Of a DNA stretch of 64,000 nt, positions 17,021 through 26,100 are shown piece after piece; within the stretch, counting starts at the first letter, position 1; every line of letters begins with the position of its first letter. The position numbers were made by a program, and so were the translations under genes. Origin of the DNA: Anaeropeptidivorans aminofermentans (GTDB lineage Bacteria > Bacillota > Clostridia > Lachnospirales > UBA5962); assembly GCF_940670685.1 (NCBI RefSeq), contig NZ_OW711693.1, positions 62,001-126,000 on the forward strand, read 5' to 3'. Below the pieces are notes generated by a model, which was not told the origin of the DNA, did not search any database, and worked only from the letters and a program-made list of their open reading frames with translations.

Positions 17021-17878
17021 GTGAAATCCATTATCATCATCTATTTAGTATGCTTCGTATTTAGAGCGATTGAATACATGGTTATCCGTACAGACCAAAG
17101 CATCTTTGGTGAGGCGTTTATACATAAGCTGGCGGGAATCGGCGTACTTATGTTGGCAATACGGCATTTTTTACTTAAGTGGTCGGAAGTGGGGTTCACA
17201 GGCAGGTCGGCAGTAAGAAATGCACTCTATGGCTTACTTCTCGCCGCAACTGTGTTCTTGGCTGCCTATGGAACTGAATTATTTCTGCAACTGTCAAGAG
17301 GCAGCCGCCCTTCACTACATATCTATGTGACCAGCTATGCGATTGATGGCAATCGAGGGGTGCAAACCGGCCTATTGTTTTTTGCTTTTTGTGTGGTTGG
17401 CAACATCATTAATGTGGTAATGGAGGAAGGGGTATTCCGAGGGTTATTTATCAAACTAATAGAAACAAGGTATTCATTTATTAAAGCCGTCCTTTTTTCT
17501 TCTGTTCTTTTTGGCATATGGCATATTGCAGCGCCTGTACGCAGCCTGTTGGATGGAGAAATCAATATGGTTGGAGCGATAATGTCTGCTCTTATGCTTA
17601 TTTTGACAACAGGAATTACCGGAGCAAAATTCTGTTTACTGACCAAAATTACTGGTTCACTTTGGATGCCTATGGCTGATCATTTTTTCAATAACACCAT
17701 CATAAATCTTTTACATGTCACTACAATTTCTGGAGCAGATGAACTGCAAATAATCCGCATTTCAATTGCCCAGACGCTATCGTTTCTGGTTGTTCTTTTT
17801 ATTTATATGAAAAGCAAGGCACATCAAAAATCCACATTTCGTGCACATGAAAAAATGTATCAAAGCTTAGGTAGTTAA
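17021..17878 (+). CDS. CPBP-family intramembrane metalloprotease, 5' end frameshifted in a poly-A tract
   Basis: An integral membrane protein of about 285 residues with roughly eight helices. The CPBP (Abi/CAAX-type) protease motifs are present: [10 protein letters not shown] (EExxxR, about residue 135), [10 protein letters not shown] (FxxxH, about 170) and [10 protein letters not shown] (HxxxN, about 225). In the family these catalyse peptide cleavage near membranes, for example in bacteriocin maturation or immunity. The open frame begins at GTG 17021 without a ribosome site. The real initiation region is ATG 16996, preceded by GAGGAG; its frame reaches TAA after six codons because of eight A residues at 16999-17006. 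With one A fewer it would read [13 protein letters not shown] and join this frame. This could be a sequencing error, slippage control or an inactivating mutation. Confidence 0.8.
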   Translation: MKSIIIIYLVCFVFRAIEYMVIRTDQSIFGEAFIHKLAGIGVLMLAIRHFLLKWSEVGFTGRSAVRNALYGLLLAATVFLAAYGTELFLQLSRGSRPSLHIYVTSYAIDGNRGVQTGLLFFAFCVVGNIINVVMEEGVFRGLFIKLIETRYSFIKAVLFSSVLFGIWHIAAPVRSLLDGEINMVGAIMSALMLILTTGITGAKFCLLTKITGSLWMPMADHFFNNTIINLLHVTTISGADELQIIRISIAQTLSFLVVLFIYMKSKAHQKSTFRAHEKMYQSLGS

Positions 17879-17951
17879 AATCAGAAATTCTAATTATGAG
17901 TATAATATGAAGTTGGAAGCATATCCTGCTCTAATAATCAGGCAAGTTGTA

Positions 17952-18035
17952 AATGCATCTATTTTGACCGAATGACACAAAAAAGACATAGCTTTGCGCC
18001 AAGGAGATGGCATGTCTTTTTTCGCTAAAATATGG
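17952..18035 (+). terminator. Family F hairpin, copy F1
   Basis: AAAAGACAT (17981-17989) pairs with ATGTCTTTT (18012-18020) and is followed by TTCG. GCATCTATTTTGACCGAATG lies just upstream and is nearly repeated upstream of F3 at 34511. It ends the CPBP gene. Related hairpins occur at the insertion point of the mobile element (F2), at 34511-34600 (F3) and at 35405-35475 (F4). Confidence 0.75.
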
Positions 18036-18126
18036 TATTCTGTTAAATAGGTTAACAGAATGAAATTCCATACGGGTTGGCTGTAAATACACAAACAGAT
18101 AAATAGAACTTGCGAGAAGGTGTTAA

Positions 18127-18600
18127 ATGGATATAAAGCAGGCAGCAGATACGGATTTAGCAATTGTTGTAAACATAACACATGAAACAATAAAAGGAAT
18201 TTATCCCCGTTATTACCCGAAAGGGGCAGTTGATTTTTTCCTTGCGCACCATAGTGCAGAGAATATCAAATGTGATATTCTCTTAGGCAATATTTTTCTC
18301 CTTACAGTGGACGGAGCACCGGTGGGGACAGTCACAATAAAAAATAATGAGATTTGCCGCTTGTTTGTACTGCCTGAGCAGCAAGGAAAGGGATATGGGA
18401 AGGCATTGCTGGAGTATTCAGAAAAAGAAATTTCCCAAATATCCACGAGAATCTGTTTAGACGCTTCTCTGCCTGCGAAAAAGATTTACTTGCGGTATGG
18501 CTATCGGGAGATAGAATCCCATGCTATCCTAACAGAAAACGGTGACTATTTGTGCTATGACGTGATGGAAAAAGCAATGGATTTCACAGGCGGAAAATAA
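18127..18600 (+). CDS. GNAT-family N-acetyltransferase
   Basis: A 157-residue single-domain acetyltransferase. The acetyl-CoA-binding loop is RLFVLPEQQGKGYGKALLEY (about residues 79-98, Q/RxxGxG/A). ASLPAKKIYLRYGYREIESH is the conserved C-terminal segment. The N-terminus IKQAADTDLAIVVNITHETI is typical of family members that act on small amines or peptides. Start ATG 18127 follows GAAGGTG. It is a single accessory gene between family F hairpins; the downstream one (F2) has been split by the mobile element. Substrate unknown. Confidence 0.88.
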   Translation: MDIKQAADTDLAIVVNITHETIKGIYPRYYPKGAVDFFLAHHSAENIKCDILLGNIFLLTVDGAPVGTVTIKNNEICRLFVLPEQQGKGYGKALLEYSEKEISQISTRICLDASLPAKKIYLRYGYREIESHAILTENGDYLCYDVMEKAMDFTGGK

Positions 18601-18678
18601 ACGATATGGGGACAATTCTAACTTAATGCCGAAAAACTCTTTTCAATATTATTCCAAAAGACATAGCTTTCCGCCAAG

Positions 18679-18702
18679 TCCACCGTATGATAGGGACAAT
18701 TT
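18679..18702 (+). repeat. Left terminal inverted repeat of the element
   Basis: CCACCGTATGATAGGGACA followed by ATTT. It matches the reverse complement of 32881-32903. Probable recombinase attachment arm (attL side). Confidence 0.8.
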
Positions 18703-18724
18703 AGGAAACGCAAGCTGAATACGG

Positions 18725-18772
18725 AAAAGCGAGGGTGGGAACCGATTCATATCGATTCCCATCCTCGCTTTA
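18725..18772 (+). terminator. Hairpin H1 at the left edge of the small-gene cassette
   Basis: AGCGAGGGTGGGAA pairs with TTCCCATCCTCGCT around CCGATTCATATCGA. A closely similar hairpin at 20041-20086 closes the same three-gene group. It probably blocks transcription across the element boundary. Confidence 0.7.
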
Positions 18773-18902
18773 TGCAGAATCCATCAGGCAGACAGGTATA
18801 AGAAGCATCGCCGTGCTAAAAACATTCCTGAATTCATGAAACTTCTAATAGCTTTCAGCGGGCTCTTGTGGTATCCTGTGTCACTGATAGGAGGTGACCA
18901 AG

Positions 18903-19226
18903 ATGCAAAACCCATTGGACGAGCTGTACGACCGGTACAATCGTTTTGTCCCTGACGCAGAGATTCAGAAGAAAATTGAAGCATGCCACCAGCAGCTCAT
19001 CCGCAGTTTGGAAAAGCCGGAACGCAAGCTGATCCTGCAAATCATTGACGGCAAAGATATGATTTCAGGGTTCTATGCTAAAGAAAGCTTTGCCTGTGGC
19101 TTCTGGCTGGCATGGAGACTGCTCTCACAGCTTCATCATTACCAAAGCGACCGTCCGCCTGAGGAATTCCTCAAGGAGAACGGTCGTTTTATTATGCGGG
19201 AGGGAGATGCGGCAGATGAAGCGTAG
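18903..19226 (+). CDS. DUF6809-like small protein of a mobile element
   Basis: A 107-residue acidic helical protein: LDELYDRYNRFVPDAEIQKK, then RKLILQIIDGKDMI and ESFACGFWLAWRLLSQL. The layout (N-terminal L-EEL-Y, central charged helices, ESFxxGFxL near the end) matches a small family (DUF6809 in my recollection) common in Clostridia integrative elements. Function unknown. ATG 18903 follows a perfect AGGAGGTG; the in-frame GTG at 18894 overlaps that site, so I reject it. The following gene starts before this stop codon (overlap of 11 bp), indicating coupling. A decayed relative lies at 60252-60506 in this window. Confidence 0.7.
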   Translation: MQNPLDELYDRYNRFVPDAEIQKKIEACHQQLIRSLEKPERKLILQIIDGKDMISGFYAKESFACGFWLAWRLLSQLHHYQSDRPPEEFLKENGRFIMREGDAADEA

Positions 19227-19743
19227 AACAAGAATCGCAATTGGTGCGGCAGGGATGGCGACGGTTTTTCTTCTGCTGGGTACTGTTCCGCCGCGCCTGC
19301 CAGAGGAAACCCCCGCTGCTCCCCACATTCGCCCTGCGTGCGATTTAACACAAGAGATCAGGGAAATACCCCTGCCCGAGCCGCAAATCGACTGTGTGGC
19401 GGATTTACCCGCAATCGTTGGGGATATATCCAGCGTATCTGATGCAGGTGCCGGTGCTCCATGTGCCCAAGGCGTACCGAAACCCAAACCCAAATTCGCC
19501 GAGGACACAGCAGCCCCCCAAGCGGTAAATCCAACTGCCCCGGCACGGCAGAAACCACAGCCAAAGGAGTCCGCACCTGCCCCCAAAGAGGCCTCTCCTC
19601 AAATGGGAGATACCCGCACGGTAGATGGAAAAAAGCAGGTATACTTCCTTGGCTTCGGATGGATAGACGATAACGGCGGTGGCGGGGAGGGCACTATCGT
19701 GGATGGAGACGGCGACATAAACAAGATGGTGGGCGATATGTAA
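19216..19743 (+). CDS. Secreted or membrane-anchored Pro-rich small protein (DUF6550-like)
   Basis: A 175-residue protein. An N-terminal hydrophobic helix RIAIGAAGMATVFLLLGTVP follows MKRRTR and acts as a signal or anchor. A Pro/Ala-rich extracellular linker follows (KPQPKESAPAPKEASPQ). The C-terminus has a compact conserved-looking end YFLGFGWIDDNGGGGEGT. This architecture resembles a DUF6550-type protein of integrative elements, an assignment made from memory. I chose ATG 19216, with GGGAGGGAG 10 bases upstream; frames starting earlier lie inside the previous gene. It is coupled to the DUF6809-like gene and followed after 15 bp by another small gene. Role unknown. Confidence 0.65.
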   Translation: MKRRTRIAIGAAGMATVFLLLGTVPPRLPEETPAAPHIRPACDLTQEIREIPLPEPQIDCVADLPAIVGDISSVSDAGAGAPCAQGVPKPKPKFAEDTAAPQAVNPTAPARQKPQPKESAPAPKEASPQMGDTRTVDGKKQVYFLGFGWIDDNGGGGEGTIVDGDGDINKMVGDM

Positions 19744-19758
19744 TCGAAAGGACTGAAT

Positions 19759-20022
19759 ATGCCAATGGATGAACTTTTATTACCGGAAAACCGGCTGAGT
19801 CCCAGCGAAGCAGACGATCAGCCGATGAATAAAGACTACCTGGAAACAGACCTTCCAGCCAGCATTCAGAAGGCGATTGCCGAATTGCTTCAGGGAGAGA
19901 AAGAACAGGTGCTTCATTTGGACTGCCTCAGTGATGAGTTGTACGGAGCAATTAACGCAAACCTTTGGGGTGGCTGCATCACCGAGGAACAGGCGGATTA
20001 TCTGCGGAATAAATATTTGTAA
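19759..20022 (+). CDS. Small conserved-looking protein of mobile elements
   Basis: An 87-residue acidic protein. The C-terminal half LHLDCLSDELYGAINANLWG and CITEEQADYLRNKYL looks conserved: helical, ending in a YLRxKYL motif that I associate with short proteins near Clostridia integrases. No catalytic or DNA-binding motif is obvious. ATG 19759 follows AAAGGA. It is third in the three-gene cassette closed by hairpin H2. Function unknown. Confidence 0.6.
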   Translation: MPMDELLLPENRLSPSEADDQPMNKDYLETDLPASIQKAIAELLQGEKEQVLHLDCLSDELYGAINANLWGGCITEEQADYLRNKYL

Positions 20023-20040
20023 AGAAAGCCCAACACAGAA

Positions 20041-20086
20041 AAAGCAAGGGTGGAAGCCGAATCATACCGGCCTCCACCCTTGCCCT
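20041..20086. terminator. Hairpin H2 between convergent genes
   Basis: AGCAAGGGTGGAAGCCG pairs with CGGCCTCCACCCTTGC. It separates the plus-strand cassette from the minus-strand giant gene and probably terminates both. It is similar in sequence to H1 (18725-18772). Confidence 0.75.
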
Positions 20087-20102
20087 ATCTACTTGGGTTT
20101 AA

Positions 20103-23100
20103 TTACTTTGTCTTTCTCACGCCGTTTTTGTCTACCTCATATCCGTCTACCTTGGTGTTCTTGGCAAGGGAACCGTCGGCGTTGCAGTAATACCACTTGC
20201 CGTCAATCTCCAACCACTTGCCGGACACCATGACGCCGTCCTTGGTAAAGTAGTAGCGTTTGTCGCTGATGTCCAGCCAGTCCACGGCAACCTTGTTGCC
20301 AGTGTAATACCGCCAGTTGCCGCCGTCCTTCACCCAGCCGGTTTTGAGAGTCCCATCGGTATTGAAGAAATACTTCACGCCGTCGATGGTCTGTGTGCCG
20401 GTGAGGGCTTTGCCGTCCTTGTAGTACAGATACTGTCCGGCATCGTTAAGCGCCCATCCCTGTGCCGTATCCGGGTCAATGGTCAGCTTGATGTAGCGGT
20501 GGAGCATGGCGCTGACCTCCGCGCGGGTGGCATTGGACTTTGGATTAAACCTGTTATTCGTTTCGCCCATCATAATGCCTGCCTGCTGCATGGCAGTAAC
20601 CGCCGCCTTATAGATGCTGCCGATGCTGGAAGCATCCGCATAGGTCACAGCTTCACGGGTCACAGGCAGCTTGTAGCCGGTGGCTTTTGCGTAGTTTGCG
20701 AAGATGACCGCAACTTCTTCACGGGTAATTGCCCGGTCGGGTGCAAACTGCTGATTGCCGATACCCTGCACAATGCCTTTCTTGTATGCCCACTCGATGT
20801 AGGGGCGGAAGGTGCTGCCCGCTTTCACATCGGTAAAGCTATTGGTGGTGTATGCTTTCACATCTACGCCTGTCAATCTGCCGAGGGCCGTTACCAGCAT
20901 TTCCCTTGTCATGGCAGTATCAGGTGCAAAGGTAGTTTTGGATGTGCCGGAAAGAAGTCCCCTGCCGACCACATAGTCGATGCTTTCCTTGCCCCAATGG
21001 GTGGAAATGTCGGTAAACTTGGCGCTTGGAGCTTCGTACCCTACGCCGTACACCGAGAAATGGTTAGTGCCCAGCAGGAGGCTTCTACTGTTTGGATCAT
21101 AGGCCGAACCGGGGATTCGGGTGGCATTTCCCGCCCCGTCCACATAGACGCCGAACAGATAGCCCACGGCCTCATTTTTGCCCGGTGTGTAGGGGATGGA
21201 CAGGGTTGCCTTGCCGCTTCCAAGACTGGAAATATTCTGTGTTTTTCCGTGTTTGTCTGTATAGCTGATTGTGATGCTATAGACTGGACGGTTGCCCAAA
21301 AGCGCTTTTGCTGCCTTTGAAAGCCCAGTGACTGGAGTGAAGCTGATGCTGATATCCCCGCTACTCTGTTTCTGGATTTCCTTTAGTGCGTTCAGATCAA
21401 GACTGAGGGATACCGGTGCGCCACTGATTTCAAGTTCAGTTACCCCAGCACTTACAAGACTGTTCAGGGAATTTCGGGTCAAGGTTGCCGCAAGAGAAGT
21501 CGTGCCCTTTGGCATTGTAACATTCAGTGCCACCGATATGCCGTTTGCGGTTTTTCCCTGCGCCTTTGCATCAGCCTGTGCCTTAGCAATGGCGTCGGTC
21601 ACTGTCTTGTCGGGGATTGATGCGCTGGCCGCACCGTTTTGTCCCGCCGCCGTGATGGGAGCCGTTGCCGTCACTGGCTGATCCGGCTTCTTTTCAGGTG
21701 TAGTGATTGTGGGCGTGCCCGGCGTATAGGAATCACCACCACCAGAGCCGCCGCTACCGTTATAGCTCCAGCTTGCCGTAACCGTCAGATCAGCGGTCAC
21801 GTTATCAAAGGCTTTATCCCACCCGGTGAAGGTATAGCCGCTTCGGGTAGCGGTGGGAGCCGTTGCCGCTCCGCCCTCCGCAATGGTCTGTGACAGCTCG
21901 CCCCCTCCTGTGCGGCTGCCACCGTTCAAGTTAAAGGTGACAGTATAGGTCTGCTCTGCAACGGTAAGGGTACCGTTCGTGCGAGTTGTAATGGTGTAAT
22001 TATCCGTTGCCGTGCCGCCTGTGAGTGTAATGGGATAGCTGCCCACCGTATTGCCGTCAAAGGTCGGGCAAGCCAGGACAGGTTGGGTGCTTAAAGCATC
22101 CGCCTTGGTTTCCCCGGGAGCCAGATTGCCTACAGTATAGGTAAGCTCCGGCAGGCTGCCGCCCTTAGTGACCGTCTTATTATCGGTAACAAGGGTGATT
22201 TCCCGTTTTGCGATGGTAAAGTTGAATATCTCGCTGCCTGCATAATCGGGGTTACTCTCCGGCACAGAAATGGTCAACTTATATGCGCCTGCGTTTGTGG
22301 GCGCGGTGCTGTTTCTGTAGCCTGCGCTATCCGTGGATTCATACAGCCATTCCAGTTGATTCACCGGAACAGAGCCGCCTGTAACGGTCGCTGTGCCACT
22401 GGGCGCATAGGATGCGCCGTCATAGGCCTTATTGGCGGTCGTGATGCCGCCAATGATAACGGCTTGTTTTGCCGTAACAGATACCTTGCGGCTGACGGTG
22501 GAGCTGTCCGGCAGGGTCAGCCAAGCAGGTGGCGTTATGTAGCTGATGGTGCCTGTAAAGGTCTGCTCGGTGCCTACAGCCGTTCTATCCAGCGCTTCGC
22601 CGCCGTTCCAATCGACAGTATAGGCAACGCTTTGGCCTTCTACCATGATGGAACCGCTTGCAGGCAGGATGGCGCTTCCTAATTCAGCGGCTGTAGCGGA
22701 GCTGTCGCTGCTTATGACCACCAACGTGTCGCTGAAGGTGGGGGGCACTGCCGTGACCGGCGTAACGGTAACGGTTAGACTCGCAGTCACGCCGTTGGGC
22801 TCAATATTGCTGTTGCCTGTGAGCGTACCGACCACCACATATATAGCAGTCTTGGCATTGTAGGCAGAGACAGTCGACCATGTAATTGGCAGCACTGCCG
22901 TACCGCCATCGGTGCTGACGTTCACACTTGAAGGCAGACCTGCCGCATCCACAACAGCCTGTGCAGTTGTGGCGGTGCGCATTTCATAGGCGGTTTTGTT
23001 TGCGTTGTCCACAGTCGTGGTGATCTCTGACACCTTGGCCTGCTCAATGGTGAAATTGACCGTGACCGGAGCAAGGGAAATCTCGTAGTTTCCACCCGCA

Positions 23101-26100
23101 CTTAAATTGCCGAGGGAAATGGCATAGGTCCCCACGTTTTCCCCTGCTGCACGACTAAGCTTGCCGGTGAAAGCCCCCGGAGCCAAGCCAGCGCCATTTG
23201 CAAAGGTCAATATTGGATCAATCTCGCCATATTTTTTGCTCTGACCGGGGTGGGGCATGATGGTGATTGGCTTTTTCCCTATGGTGTAGGTTATGTTTAT
23301 GGTACCGTAAAAGCTGCCGATGCCGGTGATGGTGAGTGTCACCGTTCCGGCGTTTGTGCCATCGCTTGCGCTCTCGTCTGCTACCGCAACAGTATAATCG
23401 GTGTCCTTAACCAGTGTTTCGCCGTCAAAGATCAAGGCTGGGATTTGCTCACTGCCGTTGTAAGTGAGGCCGTCTGTTGCTCCCACCGTGGCATACTGGA
23501 TATCCCGCGCTGTCAGATACAGCCCGCCATCGCCGCTTTGTCCCGCAAGACCTGTGAGCGTGGGCAGCTTGCCGTCGGCAAATGTCCAAACGCCGCTGTC
23601 CCAAGCAGCAGTATCCCAATTACCTGCTGTCGTCCAGAATCTGCCGCCAAACAAGGTCTGTGAGGTCACATCCGCGCCGTCCTTTGCACTTAGACCCTTA
23701 TTTGCCCATGTGCCAGGAATACGGCTGAACGCATAGTTGTTCAAGAGAGAGCCGGAGGTGTTTCTGCCCACCACGCGCCCGAAATCGGATGCGCTTGCGT
23801 TGTTGATGGAAGGGTTCAATGCCGCACAATTTTGCACGCTGCCACTGGTAACGCTTCCCGCAACGCCGCCGACATAGCGAACGCCTTTGATATTGCCGGT
23901 GCTGTAGCAATTTTGCACACTGCTGCTGCTAACGTCCCCCGCAACGCCGCCAACATAGCGTACTCCGGAAACACTGCTGTCACTGTAGCATCGTTGCACC
24001 GTAGTGGCTGCGTATTCAAGATACCCTATTATGCCGCCAACATAGTCTTTGCCAGTCACACTACCGGTACTGTAGCAGTTTTGTACTGTGCCGCTTGAAG
24101 CACGGCCCACCGTTCCGCCGACATTCTCATCACCGGATACGTTGCCAATAACGGCGCAGTTTCCTACTGCCGCATCCCAAGCAAATCCGGCTATGCCGCC
24201 GACACTGTTTTGTCCGTTGACGCTTGCGTCGATGATTCTGATATTCTGCACCTTGCTACCGATGTAGAGATAGCCGAATAAACCGATGTAATCAGCCGTC
24301 GACCGGGTGATAGTCAGCCCGGTAATGGTTTTGTTGTTGCCATTAAAGTTTCCCTTGAATTGTTTTGCAGAGGTGCCAATGGGCATCCAGCCCTCCCCAC
24401 TTGCATAGCTGGAAAGGTCAAGGTCCTTTTCCAGCCTGTAATACCTTCCTGGATCCGCATAAGGTGAGGTTCCCGCATTCACCAGTTCGGCCAGTTTGGC
24501 AAGGTCTGCGGCGGTTTTGATGAGATAGGGGCTGGCGCTTGTGCCCGCACCCTCAAAGACGCTCGCGCCCACCGGAAGCAAGTGCTCCGGCATGTAAGCA
24601 TGCTGTCCGCCCATATTTTTAAGAAGCGGCAGTTTTCCGGATTCAATATGCCAAATATCGGTATCCCAGTCTGCCGTAAAGCCCGCAGCTTGCGTCCAGA
24701 AGTCCGCTGTGTAGATTTGGGCGGCGGTTTTGGATAACCCGTCTACGCCATTTGCATTGCTGGTAATGGATTGCGGGGCAGTATTTTTTAAAACTTCCAC
24801 ACCATCAAAAGCCAAATTGCCACTTAGAATCCCTTGCTCCTCATATAGTGTTAACACACGCTCGACATAGCCTCGGCCACTGACTGAGGGGTTAAGTGCA
24901 GCACAATTTTCTACCGTGGCACCACCTTTGACTTGACCCGCTACACCGCCGGCTTTGTAGCTGTCAGAGACGCTGCCGGTGCCGTAGCAGTTTCGTAATA
25001 ATGCTGAATCGCCATCCATGCTACCCACCACGCCGCCGGTTATTTCAGCCCCGGAAACATTGCCAGTGCTGTAGCAGTTTTCTACGATGGCTCCGGCTAC
25101 TTCGCCCACCACCCCACCGGCAGAACCGCTGTGATATCCTGTACTGCCCGTTCGCATAACATTGCCGGTGCTGTAGCAGTTTTGCAGCATGCTGCCTCTG
25201 CAAAGCAAACCCACCACACCGCCTCGATCTTGACTCAGACTCTCTCCTGTGCTGTTGACATCGCAGGTGCTATAGCAGTATTTCACCATGTTGTTATCGC
25301 ACGCAGCACCGACTATACCACCGACAGAGCCATTGGCTGTGCTATTGATATTACCCGTGCTGTAGCAGTTTTCCAATGTGGCAGATTCGATAGCGCCTGC
25401 CACGCCGCCGACATAGCGTCTACCATTGATGCTGACGCCTGCAACGCCGAGGTCTTTTACCACTCCACCTACAATTTTACCGAATAGTCCTTGATAATCG
25501 CCGCCGACAGCGTTGATGGTTAAGTTGGCGATCGTATTCCCATTACCGTCAAATGTGCCATTAAATGACCTGCTGTATGCGTTGCCAATGGGCATCCAGC
25601 CCTCCCCGCTTACATAGCCGGAAAGGTCGAGATCGTTCATCAGTCTGTAGTGTGCGGCATTATAGCTCGCGTTCCCCTCGTTTACCAGCTCCGCCAGCTT
25701 GGCAAGCTGGGCGGGAGTGGTAATCTGATAAGGCGTTTCGCTGGTGCCTTCTCCAAAGAAATTCGGGTCGCTGCCGTCCACGATATACTCCGGCATATCA
25801 ATCGCCGTGCCGAAGCCGGGCAGCTTACCCTCCGACAGCGTCCATATCGAGGAATCCCAATCACTCAGTGCGCCGGTCGTCCACAAGGTTTGAATGGCTG
25901 ATGCGTCCACGTTCATGCCGTTTATGCTGTCCGTGTCGGTACTACTTACCATGACTCCATTGACTGTCATGCCGCTATAGGCCATATTGCCCGAGAGGCG
26001 GTTGCGGGTGTCGATGCCCGCCGCGCGCCCCACGCCCACATTGTAGCCCACTGCGCTGATCGAAGAATTCAGAGCGGCACAGCTTTTCACTGTGCCGGAA

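Noticed and set aside
16815-18700. tRNA-Thr as attachment site of the mobile element
   Set aside because: The element ends are 1.8 kb away in a terminator hairpin, the recombinase is of the serine type, and no copy of the tRNA 3' end is found at the other boundary.
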